From: Streptomyces sp. HmicA12 | GTDB taxonomy: Bacteria; Actinomycetota; Actinomycetes; Streptomycetales; Streptomycetaceae | Reading direction: 5' to 3' | Length of the DNA stretch: 64,000 nucleotides | Assembly: GCF_000373565.1 (NCBI RefSeq) | Contig: NZ_KB891802.1 | Span: 179,644 to 243,643 of the forward strand | Shown: in pieces, positions 32,760 to 40,393 of the stretch | Numbering within the stretch: the stretch's first letter is position 1 | How the letters are laid out: each line of letters opens with the position of its first letter | The notes under the pieces: generated by a model | Database searches by the model: none | Seen by the model: the letters and a program-made list of their open reading frames with translations, nothing else | Told to the model about the DNA's origin: nothing | Position numbers and translations under genes: made by a program

Positions 32760-35129
32760 CTACTCGGTCCTGAGCCCTTCCGGACGCATCAGGCGGTACA
32801 GCGGCGGCAGGCTCAAGAGCGTCACCACCGCGATCGCCGCGGCGCCCACCCCGGCCAGCGGCAGGAACACCAGCCAGTCCGTGACCGGCCGGGCCACCAT
32901 GTGGAGCATCAGGCAGCCGAGGGCCAGGCCGCCCGCGATGGCCACCGTCAGGCCGAGCACCACCGGGATCGCCGTCTGCCACAGCACCGACCAGGCGAGC
33001 GTCGAGCGCCGGGTTCCATAGGCGACGAGGACCGACAACAGGCGCCTGCGGTCACGGAGTTGCTCGATCTGGGAGACCAGGAGCGCCGCCGCGATCAGCG
33101 TCATCGTCAGGGCCGCCGCGGTGAACAGGCCGCGGCGGATGCTCGCGTACTGGTCGTCGCGCTGGACCGCCTCGTACGCGTACATGCGCAGGCCCGGATC
33201 GATCGCGTAGCCGATGTTGCGCACGTGGTCGAGGGCGTCCGGCACCCGCTGGTCGACCTGGATCTGCGCGGTCGTCGTGGCGGTGTCCAGCCGGCGCACG
33301 TCGACGGCGGACGGGGTGGCGAGGATGCCGCCGAAGCGGCGGCCGCCCGGGTCGCGCCGGGACGCGACCGTGCGGGTGTCCTTCGGCAGGGTCCAGCGCT
33401 CCTTCCCGCCGGGGCCGCTGAGGTCGAGCCGGGCGCCGGGGCGTGCGTCCTTGTCCAACTGGGCGTCCGATTCGGGGGATTCGGCCCCGGTGACGCGGAA
33501 GACGTCGCCGTCCTCGCACGAGGGCAGCTTCGCCAGTTCGCGCAGCGTGGAGCAGGTGCCGACGGAGAGCGAGACGCTGCTCTGGGCGCCGTCCGCGTCC
33601 GGCTGGGAGCCGACCGGGGTCACCCAGCTCTCCACGGTGCCGATCACCTTCGTGACGCCCTTGGCGGCGGCGAACTCCTTCACCATCCGCTCGGCCAGTG
33701 CCCCGCTGGCGGCGTCGGCGCTCACGCTCATGCTCGCCCGCGCCGGGTCCTGGCCCGTCTGCTCGGTGAAGTCGCCGTCGATGCCGCCCATGAACATCTG
33801 CAGGGCGATGCCGCCCGCCACCGCGATGGTGATCCCGGCGACCGCGCGGCTCGCGCCATCGCTGCTCAACTGTAGGCGGCGCACGGCCAGTTGCCACGGC
33901 ACCGGGCCGCCGCGCAGTCGCCGCACGACCGATTCGACCAGCCAGGGCAGTACCAGGACCAGGCCGATCAGGACGAACCCGATGCCGGCCGAGATCTGGA
34001 CGACGCCCAGTCGGTCGAGAGCGTCGGTGGAACCCGCCGTGAGCAGCAGCAGCGCGCCGATGACCGGCAGCGCCAGGCGCCACCACAGGCGACGGCCCCG
34101 GGCGCGGCCGCCGCGTACGACGCCCAGCGGCTCGATCGTCACCGAGCGCAGCGCGAACATCGTGACGCCGATCGCCGCGAGCGGTACGGCCAGCAGCACG
34201 AGCGCGGCGAGTCCGGGCACCGGCCTGACGTCGGCCGGGAACGCCGAGAGGCGGTAGATCTCCACCACGCCGAGCAACTGCCGCGCGGCGAGGAAGAAGA
34301 GGACGCCGAGCGCGAGCCCGACCAGGGTGCCGAACAGGGCCTCGCCCGCCGCCGTCCGCCGTGTCATCCGGGCGTCCGCGCCGACCAGGCGCAGTGCGGC
34401 GAGCCGCCGGTCGCGGCGCTCGCCGCCGAACCGTACGGCCGTCGCGATGAAGATGGCGACCGGTACGAGCAGGACGACGCAGGCCAGCACGATGAGCACG
34501 ATGAGGATCGGGTCGAGTTCGTCCGTGCCGTAGTCGAATCCGAAGTGGTCGAGGCGGGCGGTGCTGCGCCCGTCGGTGAGGGTGTCGCTGCCCGCGTAGA
34601 GGAAGAGCTCGAAGGGGTTGTCGAGGCCCGCGTCGCCGATGGTGCCGATGACGCGGTAGTCGTAGCGCTCCTTGAGGAGCTTGCCCTCGGGAGAGTCGAG
34701 CAGCTTCTCCAGGGCGGGTGAGACCACCATCTCGCCGGGGCCCGGCAGCCGGCCGACGCCCGGCGGCACCGGCGGGTGCGCGCCCTCGGGGCGCAGCAGG
34801 TAGCCGGTGACCGAGTCGTCGCGGTACTCGGTGGAGATGCTGAGCGCGAGCATCGTCTTGTCGCCGCGCTTGAGCTGGTCGGTGGTGCCGACGCCCAGCT
34901 GGCGTGCGTCGCCGCGCGCGTCGCGCTCGTGGAGGAAGGTCGGCACGGAGGCCGCGCCGAGCAGCAGGGCCACACCGAGGCCGACGCCGACGGCCGTGAG
35001 CAGCGTACGGATCCAGCCCTCGCGGCCGCCGGAGACGGCGAACCGCATGCCGAGGGCGAGATCGCGCAGCCAGTTCGAGGAACTGCGCGGCGGCGCCTGG
35101 CGCGGGGGAGCGTCGAGCAGGGTCGTCAT
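32760..35129 (-). CDS. FtsX-like ABC transporter permease
   Basis: The 789-aa protein has an N-terminal membrane helix (LLTAVGVGLGVALLLGAASVP), a ~170-residue extracellular region, a block of four helices in the middle, a second extracellular region and three terminal helices. This is the two-module MacB/FtsX layout of Streptomyces antimicrobial-peptide-type exporters. Two long external loops and ALRLVGADARMTRR-type coupling segments support an FtsX permease. It overlaps the ATPase gene by four bases and forms a three-gene operon with it and a PadR regulator. Substrates are probably lipids, peptides or antibiotics at the membrane. Confidence 0.9.
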   Translation of the reverse strand: MTTLLDAPPRQAPPRSSSNWLRDLALGMRFAVSGGREGWIRTLLTAVGVGLGVALLLGAASVPTFLHERDARGDARQLGVGTTDQLKRGDKTMLALSISTEYRDDSVTGYLLRPEGAHPPVPPGVGRLPGPGEMVVSPALEKLLDSPEGKLLKERYDYRVIGTIGDAGLDNPFELFLYAGSDTLTDGRSTARLDHFGFDYGTDELDPILIVLIVLACVVLLVPVAIFIATAVRFGGERRDRRLAALRLVGADARMTRRTAAGEALFGTLVGLALGVLFFLAARQLLGVVEIYRLSAFPADVRPVPGLAALVLLAVPLAAIGVTMFALRSVTIEPLGVVRGGRARGRRLWWRLALPVIGALLLLTAGSTDALDRLGVVQISAGIGFVLIGLVLVLPWLVESVVRRLRGGPVPWQLAVRRLQLSSDGASRAVAGITIAVAGGIALQMFMGGIDGDFTEQTGQDPARASMSVSADAASGALAERMVKEFAAAKGVTKVIGTVESWVTPVGSQPDADGAQSSVSLSVGTCSTLRELAKLPSCEDGDVFRVTGAESPESDAQLDKDARPGARLDLSGPGGKERWTLPKDTRTVASRRDPGGRRFGGILATPSAVDVRRLDTATTTAQIQVDQRVPDALDHVRNIGYAIDPGLRMYAYEAVQRDDQYASIRRGLFTAAALTMTLIAAALLVSQIEQLRDRRRLLSVLVAYGTRRSTLAWSVLWQTAIPVVLGLTVAIAGGLALGCLMLHMVARPVTDWLVFLPLAGVGAAAIAVVTLLSLPPLYRLMRPEGLRTE

Positions 35130-35821
35130 CGGGCGTACTCCATGTCCCGCGACTTCCCGTCCCGTACGACGATCTCGCGGTCGGAGTAGGCCGCGACCCG
35201 CGCCTCGTGCGTGACCAGGACGACGGCGGCGTTCGCGCCGCGCGCGGCCTCGGTGAGCAGCTCCATGACGCGCTCGCCGTTGAGGGAGTCGAGGGCGCCG
35301 GTCGGCTCGTCGGCGAAGAGCACGCGCGGGTTCGTGACCAGGGAACGGGCCACGGCGACGCGCTGGCCCTGGCCGCCGGATATCTCACCGGGGCGCTTGC
35401 CCGACAGGTCCTCGACCTCCAGCTTGGCGAGCCACACGGCGGCCTGCCGCTCGGCCTCCCTGCGCTTGACGCCGTTCAGCCGCAGCGGCAGCGCGACGTT
35501 CTCCAGGCAGGTCAGCTCCGGTACCAGCTGGCCGAACTGGAAGACGAAGCCGAAGTCGGTGCGGCGCAGGGCACTGCGCCGGGCGTCCGGCATCGCGGCC
35601 AGGTCCTGGCCGTCGTACGAGATCGAGCCGGAGTCGGGCGTGACGATCCCGGCGAGGCAGTGCAGCAGCGTCGACTTGCCCGAGCCCGAGGGGCCCATGA
35701 CGGCGACGATCTCGCCGGGGTGGACGGAGAAGGAGGCGCCGTCGAGCGCGGGCGTCGGGCCGTACGCCTTGCGCAGATCGACGGCGGTGAGCAGGGAACC
35801 GGCGGGCGTCAGGGGGCTCAT
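35126..35821 (-). CDS. ABC transporter ATP-binding protein (MacB/LolD type)
   Basis: The 231-aa ATPase has Walker A GPSGSGKST, the Q-loop in FQFGQLVPELTCLENVALPL, signature SGGQGQRVAVARSLV, Walker B VLFADEPTGALD and the switch His in VLVTHE. The LPLRLNG and ADEPTGALDS blocks mark the LolD/MacB class that partners FtsX-type permeases. It overlaps its neighbours on both sides by four bases (ATGA), so all three proteins are made from one mRNA. Confidence 0.95.
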   Translation of the reverse strand: MSPLTPAGSLLTAVDLRKAYGPTPALDGASFSVHPGEIVAVMGPSGSGKSTLLHCLAGIVTPDSGSISYDGQDLAAMPDARRSALRRTDFGFVFQFGQLVPELTCLENVALPLRLNGVKRREAERQAAVWLAKLEVEDLSGKRPGEISGGQGQRVAVARSLVTNPRVLFADEPTGALDSLNGERVMELLTEAARGANAAVVLVTHEARVAAYSDREIVVRDGKSRDMEYAR

Positions 35822-36345
35822 GAAGGGCGTACCTCCGCGGCGAGTCTGTCGAGGCGCGCGGCGGTCAGCTCCAGCCAGCGCAGATCGGCTTCCAGGTGGA
35901 ACAGGGCGTGGTCGCAGATGAGCTGGTCGGCGAGGTCACCGCCCCGCTTGCGGTCGGTGAGGATGCGCATCATCCGCAGGTGCTCGGAGCGCTGGGTGTC
36001 GAGGATGTCGCCCGCGTCGCGTTCGGTCAGCAGCGCGAGGACGACCTTGGTGTAGAGCGTCGACTGGAGGTACGGCTCCGGCTTCTCCGGGGTCGCCAGC
36101 CACTGCCGCACGTCGGTGATGCCGGCGTCGGTGATCGCGTACCGCTTGCGCTCGGGGCCGCCGCCGGCCTCGATCCCGTCGACCTCGACGAGGCCGTTCT
36201 TCAGGAGGCGGGACATGGTCGAGTAGACCTGCCCGTAGTGCAGCGGCTTGTCGTGACCGAAGGTCGCGTCGAAGCTCCGCTTGAGGTCGTAGCCGTGACG
36301 GGGGCCGGATTCGAGGAGCCCGAGAAGGGTGTGGCCGATGGACAT
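35818..36345 (-). CDS. PadR-family transcriptional regulator
   Basis: The 175-aa protein has the PadR winged helix (GHTLLGLLESGPRHGYDLKRS, LHYGQVYSTMSRLLKNGLVEV, RKRYAITDAG) and a C-terminal dimerisation helix domain. PadR proteins of this kind usually repress a linked transporter and are released by its substrate. It is the first gene of the PadR-ATPase-permease operon. A set of GTGTATA repeats just upstream of its start is the likely operator. Confidence 0.93.
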   Translation of the reverse strand: MSIGHTLLGLLESGPRHGYDLKRSFDATFGHDKPLHYGQVYSTMSRLLKNGLVEVDGIEAGGGPERKRYAITDAGITDVRQWLATPEKPEPYLQSTLYTKVVLALLTERDAGDILDTQRSEHLRMMRILTDRKRGGDLADQLICDHALFHLEADLRWLELTAARLDRLAAEVRPS

Positions 36346-36356
36346 GGCCGTGACTG

Positions 36357-36384
36357 TACACCGTGTGTATACCCGGGGTGTATA
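36357..36384. promoter_or_regulatory. Putative PadR operator
   Basis: TACAC-CGT-GTGTA (36357-36369) is an inverted repeat, and GTGTATA occurs twice in direct orientation (36365-36371 and 36378-36384). All lie within 12-40 nt upstream of the PadR start codon. Such clustered repeats of TACAC/GTGTA fit an autoregulatory operator. Confidence 0.5.
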
Positions 36385-36407
36385 GCGGGTCTTTCGGCTG
36401 ACGGCCG

Positions 36408-36488
36408 GTGGGGGCCGGCCGCGCAGTTCCCCGCGCCCCTGAAGCGAGCTTCGCTCGCCCAGGGGGGAACTGCGCGACCGGCCCCCAC
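36408..36488 (-). terminator. Large hairpin built from dispersed repeats, downstream of the SPFH-RHH operon
   Basis: GTGGGGGCCGG (36408-36418) pairs with CCGGCCCCCAC (36478-36488), and the arms continue inward through GCGCAGTTCCCC / GGGGAACTGCGC, with a further GAAGCGAGCTTCGCTC fold at the tip. The inner GTTCCCCGCGCCCCT unit is the same dispersed repeat seen in the Tad locus. It begins at the last base before the RHH gene stop, so it probably ends that transcript and separates it from the PadR promoter. Confidence 0.7.
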
Positions 36489-36722
36489 TCAGCTGTCGGC
36501 CGCCGAACTGCCGTCGCCCTCCGGGCTCTTGGGCGGACGGCCCCGCCGGGGTATCGGTCCGGCCCCGCCGGGAAGCCGCCCCGACTCCCCGAGCGCGCGC
36601 CGCAGCAGAAACTCGATCTGCGCGTTCGTCGAGCGGAGCTCGTCCCCGGCCCAGCGGGCGAGCGCGTCGTACACGGCCGGGTCGAGCCGCAGCAGGACCT
36701 GTTTACGCGGGCGCGGGGTCAC
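36489..36722 (-). CDS. Small ribbon-helix-helix protein
   Basis: The 77-aa product starts at GTG 36722, which overlaps the stop of the SPFH gene (GTGA). The first 45 residues (RPRKQVLLRLDPAVYDALARWAGDELRSTNAQIEFLLRRAL, quoted in pieces: KQVLLRLDP, LARWAGDELRSTN, IEFLLRRAL) have the Arc/MetJ pattern: a beta strand of alternating residues, then two helices, with SxNxxIE as in DNA-binding RHH proteins. The tail is Pro/Gly/Arg-rich. It probably binds DNA as a dimer; the palindrome upstream of the operon is an obvious candidate target. Confidence 0.75.
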   Translation of the reverse strand: MTPRPRKQVLLRLDPAVYDALARWAGDELRSTNAQIEFLLRRALGESGRLPGGAGPIPRRGRPPKSPEGDGSSAADS

Positions 36723-37648
36723 TGGTAGAGCGTCCCGGTGTTCAGCACGGGCTGCGCCGCACGGTCACCGCAGAGCACCACGAGCAGGTTCGAGACCATC
36801 GCGGCCTTGCGCTCCTCGTCCAGCTCGACGATGTCCTGCTCGGAGATCCGGGCGAGCGCGGCCTCGACCATGCCGACCGCGCCGTCCACGATCTGCCGCC
36901 GCGCGGCGACCACGGCGCCGGCCTGCTGGCGCTGCAGCATCGCCGAGGCGATCTCGGGCGCGTACGCGAGGTGCGTGAAGCGGGACTCGATGATCTGGAC
37001 GCCGGCCGCCTCCACGCGCGCGTGCAGCTCCACGGCCAGCTTCTCGGTGATCTCCTCGGCGTTGCCCCGCAGCGACAGGCCCTCCTCCTCGTGCGCGTCG
37101 TAGGGGTACTCGATGGCGATGTGCCGCACGGCCGCCTCGGTCTGCGTCGAGACGAACTCCAGGAAGTCGTCGACCTCGAACGTCGCCTGGGCGGTGTCCT
37201 CGACCTTCCACACCACGACCGCGGCCAGCTCGATCGGGTTGCCGTAGGCGTCGTTGACCTTGAGGACGGCGGTCTCGTGGTTGCGTACGCGCGTCGAGAC
37301 CTTCGTCCGCGAGGTGAGCGGGTTGACCCAGCGCAGGCCGTCCGTGCGGATCGTGCCCCGGTAGCGGCCGAAGAGCTGGACGACGCGGGCCTCGCCCGGC
37401 GCCACCATGTTCAGGCCGCACATGGCGAAGAACGCGGCGATCGCGAGCACGATGCCGACGGTGATCAGCGCGGCCTTGGCGCCGGCCGAGTCGAGCCCGG
37501 CGCCGACGGCGACCAGGCCCGCGCCGACGAGCAGGCCGAGGAGGCCGAGCAGCAGGGCGAGGCCGCCGCCGATGCTCTGGGCCGTGAATTCGCGCACCCC
37601 CGTCTTGGGCATCTGGGGCACGTCGGGTGTGGCGTCCGTCTCGGGCAT
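36719..37648 (-). CDS. SPFH/Band 7 domain membrane protein
   Basis: The 309-aa protein has two N-terminal membrane helices ([26 protein letters not shown] and [23 protein letters not shown], each visible as hydrophobic blocks) and an SPFH domain from residue ~90 ([17 protein letters not shown] through [27 protein letters not shown]). A helical C-terminal region follows. SPFH proteins form oligomeric membrane microdomain scaffolds. The pairing with an RHH protein gene in the same operon is conserved in Streptomyces as far as I recall. The ATG at 37648 is followed upstream by a 16-bp perfect palindrome. Confidence 0.9.
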   Translation of the reverse strand: MPETDATPDVPQMPKTGVREFTAQSIGGGLALLLGLLGLLVGAGLVAVGAGLDSAGAKAALITVGIVLAIAAFFAMCGLNMVAPGEARVVQLFGRYRGTIRTDGLRWVNPLTSRTKVSTRVRNHETAVLKVNDAYGNPIELAAVVVWKVEDTAQATFEVDDFLEFVSTQTEAAVRHIAIEYPYDAHEEEGLSLRGNAEEITEKLAVELHARVEAAGVQIIESRFTHLAYAPEIASAMLQRQQAGAVVAARRQIVDGAVGMVEAALARISEQDIVELDEERKAAMVSNLLVVLCGDRAAQPVLNTGTLYQ

Positions 37649-37720
37649 GGCAGTCCCCGTTTCTGTGAAGCGTTGCTGAGCTGCTGGTTCGTGCCGGAGG
37701 TGGCGCGAACCCCTTCTAGC

Positions 37721-37736
37721 AAAGTGATATCACTTT
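37721..37736. promoter_or_regulatory. Perfect 16-bp palindrome upstream of the SPFH-RHH operon
   Basis: AAAGTGATATCACTTT is a perfect inverted repeat 73 nt upstream of the SPFH start and is strikingly A/T-rich for this genome. A TTGCCA sequence lies 15-20 nt further upstream on the minus strand, so the palindrome would overlap the -10 region. It is a strong operator candidate, possibly for the RHH protein encoded in the same operon. Confidence 0.7.
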
Positions 37737-37967
37737 ATCGCGAGTGGCAACCTTCTGCACCTGTTGCTCGTCGGATCTCTTGGGGTGCGTGCTGATTGTC
37801 ACGTCCCGAAAAGCCCGGACAGTCCGGATTGAGCCGGTAGGCGCGGTGTTAGCTTCTTGCACTGATTGGGCCTGCTGGGGGTGGATGGGCCGGGTTCACA
37901 GGCCGGTACGGCATGATCCGCGCACCGGAGCATGCCGAGAACGACGAGATGCGGAGCGGTAGACGTC

Positions 37968-40298
37968 ATGGGCCGAGCGGAAGAGCGGCGAGCACGGCAG
38001 CGCGGTGGCTCACGCCGTGCTGCGCCCGCCCCGGCGACGGGTCACCGTGCCGACAGCGGGCGCACGGACCGTCGCAGGAGCAAGGGCGGCAAGGACGACA
38101 GGGGCTTCATACGCCGCCTGTTCACCTGGAAGAAGCTGCTGGGCGCGTTCTTCGGGGTCGTTCTCGTCTGCATGGGCGTCTTCGTGGTGCTCTACATGAT
38201 GATCGACATACCCAAGGGCAACAACGAGGCGAAGCTGCAGAGCAACGTCTTCAAGTACAGCAACGGCGACACGATGGCCCGCACCGGCGAACGCAACCGC
38301 GAGATCGTCGACCTGTCGGAGATCCCGGGGCCGGTCCAGAAGACCTTCGTCGCCGCCGAGAACAAGTCGTTCTACACGGACAAGGGCGTCGACCTGAAGG
38401 GCACCGCCCGCGGCCTGTTCAACACGGTCTCCGGCAAGGGCAAGCAGGGTGGTTCGACGATCACCCAGCAGTACGTGAAGAACTACTACCTCACCCAGGA
38501 CCAGACCGTCACGCGCAAGCTGAAGGAACTGGTCATCTCGCTGAAGCTGGAGCGGCGGGAGTCCAAGGACACGATCCTCGCGGGCTACATCAACACCAGC
38601 TACTACGGCCGCGGAGCCTGGGGCATCCAGGCCGCCGCCCAGGCGTACTACCAGAAGGACGCCTCGGACCTGTCGGTGGCGCAGGGCGCGTACCTCGCCG
38701 CGCTGCTCCAGGCCCCGAGCCAGTACGACCTGTCGAGCGCCACCGAGACCGGCAGGAAGCTCGTCACGGCACGCTGGAACTACGTGCTCGACAACATGGT
38801 CGAGATGCACTGGCTCGGCGCGAGCGACCGGCAGAAGCTGACGAAGCTCCCGGAGCCGAAGCAGCCGCAGGCCGCCACCGGGCTCACCGGCCAGGAGGGC
38901 TACCTCTACCGGGCCTCGCGGGCCGAGGTCATCAAGGACCTCAACATCAGCGAGGAGCAGTTCGACGCCGGCGGCTACACGGTCACCCTCAACATCGACC
39001 CGAAGAAGCAGAAGCAGCTGGAGAAGTCGGTCAAGCAGCAGCTGACCGACAACCTCGAACCGAAGAGCAAGAAGGCGGACGCCCGGGTACAGGCCGGCGC
39101 CGTCTCGGTCGACCCCAAGACCGGCAAGATCCTGGCGATGTACGGCGGCGCGGACTACCTCCAGCACTACGTCAACAACGCCACCCGCACCGACTACCAG
39201 CCGGCCTCCACCTTCAAGCCGCTGATCCTCGCCGCCGCTCTGGAGAACCAGTCCGAGACCCAGACCGGCCAGCAGATCAAGGCCGGCACGATCTACGACG
39301 GCACGAGCAGGCGCCCGGCCGTGGAGGACGGCAAGAAGGTCGGCTTCGCCCCGCCCAACGAGGACAACCACAGCTACGGCCCGGTCACCGTGCAGACGGC
39401 CATGAACAAGTCCATCAACTCCGTCTTCGCCCAGATGGGCATCGACGTCGGCATGGACAAGGTCATGGACACGGCGAAGAAGCTCGGCATGGACTCCGAC
39501 GACCTCAAGCCGTACGCGGCCCAGACCCTCGGCACCATGGGCGCGAGCCCGCTGGAGATGGCCGGGGTCTACGCGACCCTCGACAACCACGGCAAGCAGG
39601 TCACCCCGAAGATCGTGAAGGCGGCGACCTACCAGGGCAACAAGGCCGACCTGAAGGAAGCGATCGGCAGCCAGGTCATCGACCGCGGCGTCGCCGACTC
39701 GGTCACCTCCGTGCTGACCGGTGTGGTCGACGACGGTACGGCGAAGGCGTCGGTCCGGGACAACCCGGACCGCGACGGCCAGCAGGTCGCGGGCAAGACC
39801 GGTACCTCCGACGACAACAAGTCGGCCTGGTTCACCGGCTACACGCCGGACCTGGTCACGTCGGTGGGCCTGTTCGGTGAGGGCGCGCTGAAGACGGCGG
39901 AGGAGGGCAGCCACGTCTCCATGAAGGGAGCCGGCGGCCTGCCGCGCGTCGACGGCGGCAGCTTCCCGGCCCGCATCTGGGCGCAGTACATGTTCAACTC
40001 GACCAGCGCGAACGGCAAGTTCGACCTGGACACCGACATGGGCGCGGGCGTCGAGCCCACGACCACGGCCCCGATCACGCCGAGCCAGACGCCGACCAGC
40101 GAACCGCCGAGCCAGACGCCGACCACCGAGCCGCCCACGCAGGACCCGACGACGCCGAGCGAGACGCCGACGACCGAGCCGCCGACGCAGGAGCCGACGA
40201 CCGAGGAGCCGACGGACCCGGGCGACATCGGTGGCGGCGGCGGTACGCCGACGATCGGGATCCCGGAGAACCCGGCCGACGGCAGGCAGGACGAGTAG
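37968..40298 (+). CDS. Class A penicillin-binding protein (bifunctional)
   Basis: With ATG 37968 the protein is 776 aa. After a basic cytoplasmic tail and a membrane helix (LLGAFFGVVLVCMGVFVVLYMM) comes the GT51 glycosyltransferase: Glu131 in AAENKSFYTDKGVD (Asn follows the catalytic Glu instead of the usual Asp), GGSTITQQYVKNYYL and INTSYYGRGAWGIQAAA. The transpeptidase has Ser414 in STFK, SIN near 482 and KTGT at 610. A Thr/Pro/Glu-rich tail of about 80 residues spans the wall. It polymerises and cross-links peptidoglycan. A 16-bp hairpin ends the gene. Confidence 0.95.
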   Translation: MGRAEERRARQRGGSRRAAPAPATGHRADSGRTDRRRSKGGKDDRGFIRRLFTWKKLLGAFFGVVLVCMGVFVVLYMMIDIPKGNNEAKLQSNVFKYSNGDTMARTGERNREIVDLSEIPGPVQKTFVAAENKSFYTDKGVDLKGTARGLFNTVSGKGKQGGSTITQQYVKNYYLTQDQTVTRKLKELVISLKLERRESKDTILAGYINTSYYGRGAWGIQAAAQAYYQKDASDLSVAQGAYLAALLQAPSQYDLSSATETGRKLVTARWNYVLDNMVEMHWLGASDRQKLTKLPEPKQPQAATGLTGQEGYLYRASRAEVIKDLNISEEQFDAGGYTVTLNIDPKKQKQLEKSVKQQLTDNLEPKSKKADARVQAGAVSVDPKTGKILAMYGGADYLQHYVNNATRTDYQPASTFKPLILAAALENQSETQTGQQIKAGTIYDGTSRRPAVEDGKKVGFAPPNEDNHSYGPVTVQTAMNKSINSVFAQMGIDVGMDKVMDTAKKLGMDSDDLKPYAAQTLGTMGASPLEMAGVYATLDNHGKQVTPKIVKAATYQGNKADLKEAIGSQVIDRGVADSVTSVLTGVVDDGTAKASVRDNPDRDGQQVAGKTGTSDDNKSAWFTGYTPDLVTSVGLFGEGALKTAEEGSHVSMKGAGGLPRVDGGSFPARIWAQYMFNSTSANGKFDLDTDMGAGVEPTTTAPITPSQTPTSEPPSQTPTTEPPTQDPTTPSETPTTEPPTQEPTTEEPTDPGDIGGGGGTPTIGIPENPADGRQDE

Positions 40299-40313
40299 CG
40301 GATCAGAGAAGCA

Positions 40314-40350
40314 GAGAAGGGGCGCCGGAATTCATCCGGCGCCCCTTCTC
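40314..40350. terminator. Bidirectional terminator after the PBP gene
   Basis: GAGAAGGGGCGCCGGA pairs with TCCGGCGCCCCTTCTC (16 bp, loop ATTCA) between the convergent PBP and phosphatase genes. Confidence 0.85.
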
Positions 40351-40393
40351 CGTACGCGCTCGCTGTGCCTCGTACGCGTTCCGCGCGCGGCCG

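Noticed and set aside
40130-40240. Repetitive ACCGAGCCGCC stretches at the end of the PBP gene
   Set aside because: They encode the Thr/Pro/Glu-rich C-terminal tail typical of wall-spanning PBPs, not a separate repeat element.
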